Shown piece after piece: positions 1-11,797 of a stretch of 64,000 nucleotides of DNA; position 1 is the first letter of the stretch; every line of letters begins with the position of its first letter. Under the pieces are notes generated by a model. It saw nothing but the letters and a program-made list of their open reading frames with translations, was not told where the DNA came from and did no database searches. The position numbers and the translations under genes were made by a program. Origin of the DNA: Alitta virens (Eukaryota > Annelida > Polychaeta > Phyllodocida > Nereididae); the NCBI GenBank assembly GCA_932294295.1, contig OW028574.1, forward strand, positions 11,790,215-11,854,214, in the 5' to 3' direction.

Positions 1-748
1 AAACAAAAATCGTTCTTAACAGCTCTTAACTTAAGATCTAGCAGACAAATTGAATTAACTCACATTAAAAACACTATTAATGATCATTTCTATGTGATTC
101 AAGACTGGACAAGCAGTAGAAGTATGGTTTTGAATGTTCCATGGAAGGGATGTCCACTGCCGTGATTTTCCACAAAGCTAGCCAACTAAATGAACGTTCG
201 ACCAATCAGAGCAGAGCTTATTTAATTACTAGGCCATTTGCTAGGCAACGAGCTTTAACAAACTCTGTGATTTGCCGTGGCGCTTAGGTTTTAAAATCAA
301 TACGCCATGATGCGCCCTTACAAAAAAGGCCTTTAGAAACGTCACAATTAAAACTTTTATTTATGACGTCACAGAAAATGGCTTTGACGCCGCACTACTG
401 GCGAACAAAAAACGATGTGTTCGCTCATCCAGAACGATCGCGATTATGGTTGTTATTACTTGAAAATGGCATCAAACTTCAAAGTATCATTTTAGTACTA
501 ATTCTACAACTCCTGCGGTCTCTCATGCACATTGCATATTCATATTAGTCTTTTATATGGAGGTTGATTGGGTTTGTGAACATGACGTCACATTCCGTGT
601 TTGCTGGATTTCAACCAATCAGATCACAGAAATCGCCACTCACTGACTCAGGACTTTTCCTTGCTGCGGGTCACTCGATCTTCTGGGACTCCATGGTGGC
701 GTTCTTTGACAACGATCTATGAGCGTGGTCTCCTTTAATGTCTTAAGC
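1..748 (+). promoter_or_regulatory. Promoter-like region upstream of the + strand gene
   Basis: Two perfect CRE palindromes TGACGTCA lie at 364-371 and 583-590, and two CCAAT boxes at 202-206 and 614-618. The sequence precedes the likely ATG at 749 by 160 to 550 bases. CRE and CCAAT elements are typical of TATA-less animal promoters and bind CREB/ATF and NF-Y. No convincing TATA box was seen near 680-720. The role is inferred from position and motif clustering. Confidence 0.45.
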
Positions 749-854
749 ATGGCATCGAAGCATCCTAGAGTCGATAAAAATGAAAAGCAGATTCCATCTC
801 ACAAATACAGAGGACCTCAATCAAATGACAGCTTCGTGTGGGAAACAAGCGCAG
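749..854 (+). CDS. Exon 1 of the uncharacterised gene
   Basis: Starts MASKHPRVDK and ends in phase 1 at GCG CAG|gtgagt. The lysine- and proline-containing N-terminus shows no signal peptide. Confidence 0.7.
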
Positions 855-3800
855 GTGAGTGCAAAAGGTACAGCGGTAGGCAAAGCTATGAGTGAAATGG
901 ATCTGGCCGAATTCAATGAAATCTTGTGTCAGGTGCCTCAAAACGTACCTCTACCGAAGTTTAGCATTGTCGTGAAGTAACTGAGATATCATCGATTTTC
1001 TCCTTTTTTGTGATTTTACCGCTCGAATTCTCCTACGTCACGAATGTCATGCTTAATATAAACGGCGGGACCATAGCAGCGGAATAGCGGGAAGCCGGTA
1101 GACACTCACATGTACCCTTTGTTTGACTTGCCAGCTATTAATCATATATCTGAAGGCTAGTGAAGTCACAATCTGTGTTATTAATTGGTGTTATGATAAT
1201 GGGTATAACAATAAATAGCACCTTAATTCAATGTATAGGAATTGGTGTGAGTGTATTATGCGGACCATGCGGACCAGCGCTTAAACCAACAAGCGTTTGT
1301 TTACACAAATTCAACACACCCCTATTTAATGATGCAAAGTGATGTAAAAACCATGTTAATTGATTGCAAATATTAAACATGTTTCCAGTCATTTCGAAGT
1401 CATACTACACAGTAATTCTATCTCTGTGTCTCTTGCCATTTATAAAGTAGACCTGAGTCATACAGTTGGTTGAAAAAGTATTCATGCCCCCCGGAGTTTG
1501 TATGGAAATTTGTCAACTATAATTGTGCACATGATCAGAATGGCTCATGCGATTATCTTAAATTTTTTTAAGGGTGATGACTTTCACGGTGCAGCAAATT
1601 TTGATGCCACTGTAAACTGTTGTACATACCAATTTATGGTAGGGGCATGATATGATCTACATTCTCAAAACCTTTGTTAATTCCAGCTATATTTTAATCA
1701 AAACCTTTTTGTTTAGTCATCAACTGGTTATTTACAATGAAAACTGCAATATCATTAGCACTTTTTAAATTACAGCAGCCTTACTTTTTGTGGTTCATTG
1801 ACTGGTTTAGCAACGTAAATTTGAAGTGCCAGCAGTATATTATTTGTCTTTTTAAAACTACATCTTTTTGCAAATAAGGTGGTTTTGGCCATTTTTATAT
1901 GTGCAGGTGGACCATAAGAAGCAAGAAACTAAATATTAGCTCTTATTCTTGTATAGATTCTACACAGGCCTGCAATAAATAAAGTCTCGTTTTGCAACGT
2001 TTACCATTTTCGCCCTTTTTCAGAGCATTACAGCTTGAAAAATATCACCAATAGCCAAGATTTATCAGCATAAATGGATTCAATACAACTTCTTTACCCT
2101 AGGTACAAAATTGCATGCCTACATTAGGAATAATAAGAGAGATATGGACGTCTGAACTTGGAAATTCATGCCGTTTGGCTTTTTCCGCAAAAAATTTATA
2201 CATTTCAAACTGTTGTATCTTCTAACCATTGACACTGAAGACCTGAAATTTTGGATTTTTCCATTAATTATATAGTCCTACAACTGGTATTTTTTTGCAG
2301 AATTTTTTGAGATGGTGACCTTGGAAGTTAGTCTGAATTTTGGTGAATTCATATGGATGAGGTTTAAATGTGTGAAATGTAAAGCAAATCTGAGAAAGTT
2401 GTGTGGAGGACTATTTTCACAATCTACTTTAATCATTGTTAATGTCGCCCAAATGTTTATCTTTTACGCTGCTTGCCTTGTGTTTTCTTCACGGTCGTTT
2501 GGGGCTTTGTAAGGCATATACATGCTAATTAAATAACAGTGTCAGCTCATGTTGTTAAACTGCTTTCCACACAGGCCTTCAACTTCCAAAGGAGAGTGAT
2601 CCTGATGAAGGAGGATTTGATATCACAGAAGCTCGATCATTGCTGCCTGACAGGTACAGCAAACTCACCCATATTATCTTTGAAGAAGGCTTTATTCCAG
2701 TCAGGTAAGCCTCTTTTTTCCACTTGCTAAATTTAATTTTATACCAGATAGGAATGTATACTGAAGTGAGTCAGGCTGATGTCAAATGAAATTTCAAACA
2801 AAATGATTCTGTGAAGCTGCTACTTGCAGCAGTGGTTTATTTAATAGGTCTGAGATGCAGCAAAGTTGTGTGATTCTGTATAATTAAAAAGAAATAACAA
2901 AACACTAGTTATGTTCTGTTTCTTGTAACAAAGAAAATACATGACATAATGTACTACAAATGTATAATAAAATAAAGTCGTAAAATCATTTAAGATCCTC
3001 GTGAAATCATAATCATTTAAGATCCCCAAGAACAAAGTCCCGCAAAGAATAAAGTCCCTCAAAGTTGATTAAAATGGCTCTTGATTTCATTCAAGGTAGG
3101 CAAAGATTAGACTTACACACAAAGATTTATAATAATTAAACTAATGCCCTGCAACTTCAATTCAAGTTGTGCAAAGATTCAACTTAGACAAATTCAACAT
3201 TAAAAACACTGATTAACCTCAATCCAAGAACTCCCAACTGTATGCTTACACATAATATAATATATATATTATGTGTATTGACCTGTATCATCACTCGACC
3301 GTACGGGTCTCAGGATGATAAAGATACAGGATCTGGGGTGATGATACCAGGGAGATGCAGCCTCTTGCCATGTGATAACCCATAATTACATCAACATAAT
3401 CAACTCTTGGAGTTGTGGCTCAGAGTCAATTGCTCATTGGTTAAAATCAATGTCATCCCTCCTGAACTCGTATCATCCCTCCTCAGCTCGTCCCTCCTCG
3501 AATCTCATATCATCCCTCCTCAAAAAATCACCCAGGGAAAGGGCCTTGTATCAGGGAAAAAACATGCTCAGGCATGGGATAATTGATGGGATGATACTAC
3601 ATCATAAAGGCAAATAGCCTTCGTCCAAAGGTCATTGAAATTTTTTTTTAAAGACTTACACACTATGAAATCACTGTATGAAATCACTTTGTAAAGGAAT
3701 TCCAATGGATATATTTTCTTTTGGATTGGGCACTACTTGTTTAGATCTTATTGAATTGCATTATAAAAGCATTTGTAAAAAAAATATATATATCATTATA

Positions 3801-6800
3801 TACATATCATTAATTCATGTACATGTATATTGAATGCCATCACATTTTATAAATTATGTACAAATTATAATACTGAACACTTTTATTGTAACACTGAACT
3901 TGATGCCAACTAGATAAGCTTTGCTTCTCTGGTAAATAAAAACACATGCATACATACATACGTAACATCCGTGCATATATCTATTATCCATCTATCTACC
4001 TGCCTGTCTATCTATCTATCTAACTAGTATCTATCTATCTATCTATCTATCTATCAGTGGGGGTACAAAAATAGCAGATCTGACATTGGTTAAAAACCAG
4101 ACTTAAATTTCAACGACAATCTTTATGTTGTTTCCGAACTAACATAATAACTTGGAATAGCTTTATTTCTTAAATGTCTATCATGCATCATTTGAAAGCT
4201 GAGATTCTTAACTTTCAAAAAGGTATGATCAGGGTATGATACCCTGTGTCTCTTTGACATTAACCCCAACTGCTTAAAGTAGACAGTAACTTAAGTTACT
4301 AATATTTCAAGGATATTTGAAATTACTACCAGTAGTAATTATTGCTGATAATTATAGCAGCCGTGTTTATTTCTCATTTAAATGACGTAAGTTGGGTAAA
4401 TCAAACTCTGACAAGTTGACAACTTGTATTAGTAACTGTACCTGTTGGACTTTTAAGGCGTCCGTAGTGCAAAGGCGCATTGCAGGGTGAGAACCAAGTA
4501 AACAGGAGTACAAATGTATATACAGGTAACTTGGTTCAAGCCCTTTCGACCCCCATGTAGTCTCACTTCAGTATTTTTTGCATTTATCTTTTCAGTTACT
4601 GCTATTACGAAACTAGTGATGCTAAATCTCTGGCCCAGTACTTCGATGTGGAGATAGTACAATCCTTTCATTTTGACACAACAGTTTTTGAAGACTGCAA
4701 TAGTAAATGGATGGAGTTGAAAAAAGATGGCAAAGCAAATCTCCACCGACTATTACTTGTGCCATATCGGTTGTGGCAAGTCATCCGTTACAACCCTGTG
4801 CGGAGAAAGTGGGAACGTAGAAACGATCATCCCAGGGAGGAAATGTTTTCACTTCTGTCTGTCTATGGTATGCTTTATCCTGTTACATATTACTTTGAGC
4901 ACCAATAGTTTGAAGTACTTTTAACCCACAGTGAATGATCAGTTCGATAAGCTTCGTTGTTATCGTTGATGCCTGGCGGACCGGCGCTTTCATTTTTCCG
5001 AGCAGAACTCCGAACACATTTGCATGTACCTTATTTCTGCGTGTAAAATGAGCGCTTTTGTGCCCTAAAATTTGCTGCTAATTAAGTTAATTTTGGGCCA
5101 TTTTGCTCATGCCTTGATGTTCACGTTTTGCTCATGCCTTGTTATTGTCGCGTGATTTGCGATCATAGGCTGCCAAGGGTGTAATGTAAAGTCTGTTGAA
5201 ACTGCTTAGTGGTGATTCTAGACTATAACTGCCTACATTTACATTTTTATTTGTGTCTTTTGATAGACACATTGACATAATTTAATGTTATCTTGCCTAT
5301 GTTTTAGTAAATTGAGCAAAAACAGTAAAACAAATATGTGAGCAGTATTTAGATTGTACTGCACATACATGTATAAATTATCGTCAAAATTTGTTGAAAA
5401 TAGTGCCCTTCTGTGGGTCTATGGCCATCAATCAAATTGTTGTTTCTCCAAACCTCCACATGTCAGAAACTATTGTTTGTATCGTATCTGACATTTGGAG
5501 GTTTATGTATGCATCCAGTTTCATGGTAAAAAGTTATGGTGGTGTAACATTTTTGTTTTGACCCAGATTTCATATTTTTATATAATGACTGAAAACTTTG
5601 AAAGAAAGAAAAAACTCTAAAAATTATGTTGCATCTATAATTCCATCGCCTGATTTCTCATACTGTGCAATGTGTAGACTTAAAGTGGAGTTTTAGGTAC
5701 AATGAACCTTGCATAAGTTGAATTTGTCTTAAGTTGAATTTTTGCACAAGTCGAAGTGAAGTTCCAGGACATAAACTTATAATTCTATCGAATGAAATCA
5801 GGGGGTCCATTTGAATCCGACTTATGAGCAAGCATATTTTGTAATGTAAGGTTTTATTTGTTATTGATAGGAGCATTTTCTTATTTTCAGGGAAAGGCAC
5901 CGATTCCCCCAGTAAGTATTACTTTTTATTTATTTTTTTTGAGCCAAAATTTATTTCCTTTGGCATGTAATTGTCTTCAGGATCTGTACAGTGTACACAT
6001 ATCTTCAGTTGAGTACAAGGTAGTCTAGTATAACTGTGATCAGCAAAATTTACAAAAATTATAAATACATGATATTGCATTACATTGTGCTCAAATGACC
6101 ATATGCTGAAATATGCACACTGTACCAGTACGAGAAGGTAAAATAAGGACCCCGCGGCATAACAAACACACTCACAGACTCGCTATACATCGTAAAACGG
6201 GGATTGTGCGGACCGCGTGGAATGGCGGACTTAGAGAAAAAAAGAGAGAACTGTTACATTTTGGCAGTAATAATAATTGAAGAACATACAGTTAGTTTCA
6301 TTAAAAACGGCCCATCAAATAGACAAAGCTGTCATAGCTGGCTACTCAAAACCGGATCTATAAGTACATATTTATGATTAATTTCTTACATTTAACAAGG
6401 TTTATATTTATCTGGTGATAGATGTAAGCCAATTATTAGCTGTAGAAGACGACAGAAGCAGCTGGCTTTAGCATGTTTAGACCACAGCCAGGTACAGGTC
6501 ACTACAGACAGCTAGAGTCGACCATATTTTATGACTGTACTGTCCATGGCAACTGAATTTGTTTGAGAAAATGGCAAATATATTACATATATTATGTTGA
6601 AGCATAGGGACATAGCAATTGAATTATTTTAAGGGGATATCACATTGTATTTAATTTATTTCAATCTGAGGGACAAAAAATTGGAAATAGATTCATAATC
6701 TAAGTGGATAAATGCATGCCTAACATATTTATGCAATCTTACCTTATTTTCAATGTCAGTATTTGTTCTTGATTACTAGGCTTCACATATTACTATAGGT

Positions 6801-9574
6801 GAAGACTATTGTTTTTGGTATTATTATTAGGCCTCACCTATGGTACACCATAAGTGAAGCATATTGTTTTTGTCAGAATTATTATTTTGTCTTCCAAGAG
6901 AAATCTGCAAGGAAAATTGTCAAAAAATTCATGAAAGAAGCCTAGGCAGCCCTCATGACATTGACTGGCTGTAGATGACCTTGACCTATTTCTCAAGGTC
7001 ACATAGCCATTTGTACTTACAATTTTAAAAACTAGAAATTAGCATATCTCAACAACTATAAAGCTACAGCCATATGCTTTAATATCTAAAGTCAAATAAA
7101 GCTTTCCAAGACATCTGACATGTATACATTTGAAAAATATTTGAGGAATCGCCCCACCCTATTCCTATTGTCTGATGCGAAATTAGGTCACAAGGTCAGA
7201 CTATCAATTGATAGGTCACAGACCTTGAAAAGTACTTTAAACAAAAATGTCTCTTAACTTCAGTGCTATTCAACTTGTTTTAATGGGGAAAACATTTGTG
7301 AAAAGCACACTCCATCTGCTTCAATCACAGTATAGCATGATATTGTGAAACTTTTGGTTGAGGCATGAATTGACCATGAATTTGCACTCTTCAAGAATGA
7401 CCTTTAAGCTGATGTTTATCATGTATCTATTTGCCCTAACTCTATAGTACTTTCAGCTCAGGAGTTAAGCAACCGCAGCAAACCCCAAACTAACCCTAAA
7501 ATACCAGGGTTTTTTGGGTTATTTTTAAGTCTGCAAGATTTGCTTAAGTTTAAACCACTTCATCTCAGGGCTACTTGGCTTGACACGAATGCAGTCTTAC
7601 CCAGTTCAAGAAATATCTTAATGCAGCTCATTCAAATTTCAGCCCTCTAGCTGCAGTACTCCCCGTCATATTAGCCCATTTATACTAATGTTGCAGAACA
7701 ACCCCTAAGAAATTGTTTTATGGTGGTGTCTCCAAAATCAGTGCAACATGATCGGAATTGCTCAGCAGTTAAGCTTAAACTGCTAGCAACAGCTGAAGGT
7801 CTTTTTTATGAGTAGCTAAGCAGAATACTGTGGACTGTTGGCAACTGTAATGCAAACCTGCAAACGATGCTTGTAAACAAAATTGCTCTTCATCAAGTCC
7901 ACTGTCACACATTAGGATTTAATGTCTTGCTTTTTAGTCCTCCGCATTGCACCACCAGGCGAAGTCGTCTTCGAAACTGTTCAGGTCATTTTGACCTTCG
8001 AAATGTGAAAAACAAACTGTCTACAAAGTTTTTTTTTTTTACTGGAAGACATTGACCTGTACTATACGGATATGTAATCAATTTTGACGGAACTTTATTC
8101 GTTAATTTTTGAAAAATTCATAAAATATGAATAACCAATTTCTGAGCAACGAAATAGTGAAATGGGCATTTTCAATGAGAAATATTCACTTTAGAAAAAT
8201 GCAAAGCATGGTTGACCACAATTCATACGTGAGCTTTCAAAATCTGCCATCGCTTATGACCTTTAACTTATATGTCAAGGTCAAATTGAAGATCCAACAT
8301 TTTCATAGTACTGAATTTGTTTATTAATTAATATATCTATTGTAGACTGTTTATATAATAAGATTCCCTACTTTTCCACTAGCTACTCCTTCCTTACCAT
8401 AGGTGAAGCCTATAGTTGCTAGGCTGCCCAGCAACAGAGATCTAGTTTATTTAATTTCTTCTTGTTTGATTAAAATTTGCAGCATTCCATCATTCTTACA
8501 ATTATTAGTTATTTCCATCAGTTTACAATATTGATTGAATTTAGGACCTGACAACTTCTGAAAAGTTCCTGTGAAGTACAATTCAATCCATCCAGAATTG
8601 AAGGATAATGCTTCCTATTGAGATTACTGGCGTAGGGAGAAAATAGGAAAGTTGTCTATATCAGGCTAATTGTTCTTTACTGGCATATCACATGATCCTT
8701 TGTATAACTGTTTTATAAAACTGTATGAAATATCTTAGGGTGATTGGGTTGTCCATACGAATAGAAAGTGTGTGGTGTTGTAATTCAGAACTTTCTCCAT
8801 TATGAGAAGCGTCAGCTCAAGTATCAAAATTAGGTCACTCTTATTTGATCTTCAGCTTGTCATATAATCACATTTCGTTACTTTTCAGATGTATTAGCAC
8901 ATCTTCGTCATGGTTTTGGTCCTAGGGACATAGAACCATTTTTCGATCGCTACCTGCATCATTTATGGACCACAGCATTGAATAACGGCATGACCAATGG
9001 TCTGGGGAGAACAGCCGTGTATGATTTGTTGAGGAAAGTAGCTGATCTGCTGCCATCAGTGAATATCAATGAAGCTGTGATCATCTGTAATATTACTTCT
9101 TGCCTACGGGTCGATGATGTCAAAATATCAGATGAATCCTCAGGTTCACTTTGCAGCTCACCTCCAACCAAGCGTAAGAAAACACCTCATGAGGAAGACA
9201 GCGAAAATGAGCATGACCTTAAAGTTATTTGCCGAGACAGGAATTCTGGTTTCACAAAATACTTAATTATGGTAGAGATACACTCCAAAGGTAAAAATCT
9301 TAACAAGGCACAGAGAAAGTTTATGAAAGAAATCATTGCTGCTCTACAAGCACAGAATTCTGTATTTGGAATTTTGTTTTCATATGATAGTGCTTTGCTC
9401 TACTTCGCAAAGAAAGCATTGACAGGTGAAGTATACATAAAAAAATTCAAGTATGATTTGGTGCAATTAGCAAATTCAGTTGCACCCGATCTTCTCAATG
9501 TTACAGCTTTTCAAACTCTTATTATGGATATTTTTACTTGCCTTATTTATGGCATTGAAAAAATTGAAACCTGA
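749..9574 (+). CDS. Uncharacterised 404-residue protein, five exons
   Basis: Five exons join with consistent phase and GT-AG borders: 749-854, 2575-2704, 4596-4867, 5891-5911 and 8889-9574. They total 1,215 bp, giving 404 codons and a TGA at 9572. The ATG at 749 has a strong context (AGCATGG). An in-frame ATG at 719 is a weaker alternative; an in-frame stop at 707 closes the frame upstream. I do not recognise the family. The last exon encodes about 227 residues. It contains a basic run TKRKK inside an acidic serine-rich stretch, which resembles a nuclear localisation signal. It is followed by a block with a hydrophobic strand ending in VEIH then KGK, which could fit a PD-(D/E)xK-like nuclease fold, but this is weak. 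No signal peptide or membrane segment is evident. The gene converges tail to tail on ITPR. Confidence 0.75.
855..2574 (+). other. Intron 1 of the + strand gene
   Basis: Non-coding. It starts with a GC-richer stretch (1020-1100) and is AT-rich after that. No element with recognisable ends was seen. Confidence 0.5.
2575..2704 (+). CDS. Exon 2 of the uncharacterised gene
   Basis: Acceptor ttccacacag, donor CAG|gtaagc. It enters in phase 1 and leaves in phase 2, encoding an acidic segment (SDPDEGGFDITEAR) then IIFEEGFIPV. Confidence 0.75.
3246..3274. repeat. AT-rich palindrome
   Basis: ACACATAATATA is followed by its inverse TATATTATGTGT with a short AT spacer, so the segment can form a 12-bp-stem hairpin in intron 2 of the + strand gene. 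Confidence 0.6.
3281..3602. mobile_element. Possible small element with internal 20-bp repeats
   Basis: The segment begins near TGTATCATC and ends near GATGATACT, so its ends are roughly inverted. Inside, catccctcct-type units recur at about 3453, 3473, 3491 and 3510, spaced 18-20 bp. The family is unknown and the borders are approximate. Confidence 0.35.
3979..4056. repeat. (TATC)n microsatellite
   Basis: An imperfect run of CTAT/TATC tetranucleotides, interrupted once near 4022-4028. Confidence 0.85.
4596..4867 (+). CDS. Exon 3 of the uncharacterised gene
   Basis: Acceptor tatcttttcag, donor TATG|gtatgc. It enters in phase 2, leaves in phase 1, and encodes 90 full codons rich in aromatic and basic residues (RLWQVIRYNPVRRKWERR). 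No domain recognised. Confidence 0.8.
5450..5504. repeat. 18-bp inverted repeat (hairpin)
   Basis: The arm AAACCTCCACATGTCAGA is repeated inverted at 5487-5504 with one mismatch around a loop of about 19 bases, in intron 3 of the + strand gene. The stem is shorter than a usual animal pre-miRNA. Confidence 0.6.
5891..5911 (+). CDS. 21-bp microexon of the uncharacterised gene
   Basis: A strong acceptor (cttattttcag) and a consensus donor (gtaagt) bracket 21 bp. Entry and exit are both phase 1. Inclusion adds seven residues (GKGTDSP plus a split codon) and skipping keeps the frame, so it could be a cassette. Confidence 0.6.
6289..6537. mobile_element. TA-flanked MITE, copy 1
   Basis: The left end CAGTTAGTTTCATTAAAAAC follows TA. 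The right end, read inverted, is CAGT then CATAAAATATGGTC, and is followed by TA. The ends match those of the copy at 49325-49635 in the opposite orientation. TA target duplication and short CAG-starting ends are typical of Tc1/mariner/pogo-type non-autonomous elements. The right end here has lost about six bases. Confidence 0.65.
6776..8420. mobile_element. Possible repeat element with hairpin ends
   Basis: Near-palindromic motifs related to TAGGCTTCACCTATGGTA occur twice at the left (6778 and 6829) and once inverted at the right (about 8396-8413). The interior is rich in short aaggtca/tgacctt motifs in both orientations and has no long ORF. The borders and class are uncertain. Confidence 0.35.
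8889..9574 (+). CDS. Last coding exon of the uncharacterised gene
   Basis: Acceptor ttacttttcag, then 227 codons and TGA. The middle holds the TKRKK basic patch followed by a Glu/Asp/Ser-rich linker. The C-terminal part alternates amphipathic helices and hydrophobic strands. This long open exon is the best evidence that the gene is real. Confidence 0.85.
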
Positions 9575-9995
9575 GCCTTAACCTAATCCTTTTGAGTTGA
9601 TTTAGTCCTTTTTAAAGGTTATAGGTGTCAGTCCTTGGGATAGAATGCCCTCTTACTTGTTTGGAAATGTGTGTTGTGGGCGTCTTTGGTTGTTCAGTAT
9701 TAGGGTAGCAGGGATCGAAATAAGGTTCAACAATGGTAACCCACTTTCCGGTTATCATAAGTTTTGATGTGGTAACCCACTGGTAACCTACTGTTATTAC
9801 CAAATAATTTGACGCATTTTGTCGCGAACGGAAGTCCGTTCACATGAAAAGAAATTATGGTAACCTCCATGTAACCTGAACGATCGTTCTCGACTTATTT
9901 CGAGCCCTGGGGTAGTATTAATTCTGTGGATAGCTTTGTACATTAGCAGAAAGATTGCAAATCATATTAGACTGAAGACTATATAAGAAAATAAA
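9575..9995 (+). other. Probable 3' UTR of the + strand gene
   Basis: Follows the TGA at 9572-9574. The first AATAAA on this strand is at 9990-9995 and a second is at 11075-11080, so the transcript may end near either. The nearer choice would place the element at 9709-9909 inside the UTR. Confidence 0.4.
9709..9909. mobile_element. hAT-like miniature element, 201 bp
   Basis: The inverted ends are CAGGGATCGAAATAAG at the left and CAGGGCTCGAAATAAG read inward from the right (one mismatch in 16). The direct repeat gggtag flanks both sides immediately (9703-9708 and 9910-9915). CAGGG termini are typical of hAT elements, but six rather than eight duplicated bases are visible. No coding capacity. 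Confidence 0.7.
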
Positions 9996-10142
9996 CTCAA
10001 AAGTGCCCTGGCCATAATTGTTAGAGAATTGCTATTGATGTATAGACATTAATGATGTTTTAGGGAAATGCTTTTCGATTTCTCGTTGTGTAATGTGTAT
10101 ATTTACCACTCCTGACGTGAATGACCCATTGATGGTTGACAC

Positions 10143-10791
10143 CAGCGTACGAAATTCGCAAATTAGCTAACTGGTCCACGTTCTGGGAGCTAACTGGTCC
10201 ACTCATATAACTAACTGGTCCATTTCAGGTCTAACTGGTCCAAATTTTCCGCCAATTCTACATTATGTTATATAAGTGCATAAATCAATCAAATAGATAC
10301 ACATTGATTTAGTACCTTTAATTAAAACAATCTGATTACATTAATGTGGTCACAATAACTAAATCATCAAAAAATGAGCATAATTTTAAATACTGATAAT
10401 ACAACATTAAACATTAAAAATTTACAAGAAATAGAAGTGGCTTTTTCCCCTGTTAGGGTTCTATGAGGCTAATTGCACTTCACACTTCACAGAAGTTCAC
10501 ACCTTTGGTATACTTATTGACTGATTGCAATCAACTGCCCATACCCTAGCTTTCCTAAACTGGCGTCCACAATTGCAATTAACCATTTTCCTAGACATCT
10601 AACAAGTATTGTAATGCAAAATCCTATAATCTTTTCTCCTAAAGAAATGTCGGCCCTCGCCGGCGCCGTAATTTCAACCACTGCTAATCGGTCCACTGTG
10701 ACCGATAAACTCCGCATTTTGACATTTCTAATCGGTCATTTGGATTTCTAATCGGTTTAGACCGATGGACCGGTGCAAATTTCGTACCCTG
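10143..10791. mobile_element. hAT-type non-autonomous element, 649 bp
   Basis: A perfect 8-bp target duplication, gttgacac, lies at 10135-10142 and 10792-10799. The ends are CAGCGTACGAAATTCGCA at the left and CAGGGTACGAAATTTGCA inverted at the right. Subterminal repeats follow: ctaactggtcca-like units cluster at the left and ctaatcggtc-like units at the right, as expected for transposase-binding arrays. There is no transposase ORF. Confidence 0.85.
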
Positions 10792-11474
10792 GTTGACACG
10801 TAGTTAATTTTATAAACCTACTACTACTACAGTGTACTGCTTTTTAATTTTTGTTTGTTTGTATACTATGGATAATCGTTATCCATAAATAATGCTGCAG
10901 ATTTTTATATTTATTCATTAAGCTATTTATTTACAAATTTGTAATCAATCTGTCAATGTAATTATAAATTCAATGGATATAATTTGATTTATTTCTTAGT
11001 GATCTGTCAGTCATATATTATGGATCTGTAATATGGTATATATAGTAATATAACATGATCTGTAACAGCATGTGAATAAAGGCATTTTTAGGGCCTGACT
11101 CGAATAGCAAATGGAGTAGACCAGGCATCTCAGCTTAGGCAAGACTTGAGGATTTCTAATTGAAACTCAGGAACTGGCCAATGAGAAAGAGAACAAAAGT
11201 GTTGAACACACAAACAGCAACAGAGTATTTTCATTAACCTCAACATGTGACAAGCTTGTGTCTTTGAATAATTAACTATGCTTCACCTTATCCTGGATAA
11301 TCTTAGCAAACGGCCTGATGCCTGTAGGGTATCCTGAAAGCAGGAGGTTGTTTTTGCCTTACCTCCTGCAAGGAGAGCCTCTGCAGTGAGACCTTAACTG
11401 AATCTCAAAATTTCGAAAAACTCAATATTCTAAAAGATCTGGCTTTCCTTTTTAAATTATTTTAACACACAAAG

Positions 11475-11610
11475 TGGGATTCACACCACCACCTGCCATC
11501 GCGAAGCCCCAGTGGCGCAATGGATTGCGGGTCGGACTTCTAATCCGGAGGTTGTGGGTTCTTCTTCAAAAAGTTTGTTAGGATATATCATCAAAATAGG
11601 CAACTAGATA
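11475..11610. repeat. Copy 1 of a duplicated tRNA-containing segment
   Basis: This segment and 11771-11986 share the upstream tract gattcacaccaccacctgcc, the tRNA 5' part and the downstream tract atcatcaaaataggcaact. Copy 1 lacks the roughly 90 bp that contain the 3' end of the tRNA. Confidence 0.75.
11516..11561 (+). pseudogene. Truncated tRNA-Arg(TCT) copy
   Basis: Matches the intact gene at 11798 from the acceptor 5' strand to GGGTTC, with changes in the D-arm (gattgcgg for gatagcgc). It then runs straight into the flank, losing the T-arm 3' half and the acceptor 3' strand. Confidence 0.8.
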
Positions 11611-11650
11611 GAAGTCCAACACGCTATATATATCCATTGCACCACGGGCT
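11611..11650 (-). pseudogene. Antisense 5' fragment of tRNA-Arg(TCT)
   Basis: Read on the minus strand, GTGGTGCAATGGATA, then a short TATATA insertion, then GCGTGTTGGACTTC. This matches the acceptor, D-arm and anticodon 5' half of the neighbouring tRNA with several substitutions and stops at the anticodon. Confidence 0.65.
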
Positions 11651-11797
11651 GTTCTGTAACACTTCGGGCGGACCAAATTGTCAAACTACACATTTTCCTG
11701 AATAATCTGCTGCAGCTGTTGCATCTGATCAAGTTCCCGCAAAAATTTACCTCAAATATACATGAGTTGAGATTCACACCACCACCTGCCATGCGAA

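Noticed and set aside
7480..7520. Telomere-like ctaaccctaa
   Set aside because: Only one unit is present; not an array.
9612..9803. Minus-strand ORF with valine/threonine-rich repeats
   Set aside because: It is produced by ggtaacc repeats of the hAT-like element at 9709-9909.
10514..10717. 67-codon minus-strand ORF
   Set aside because: It lies wholly inside the 649-bp hAT-type element and shows no transposase similarity.
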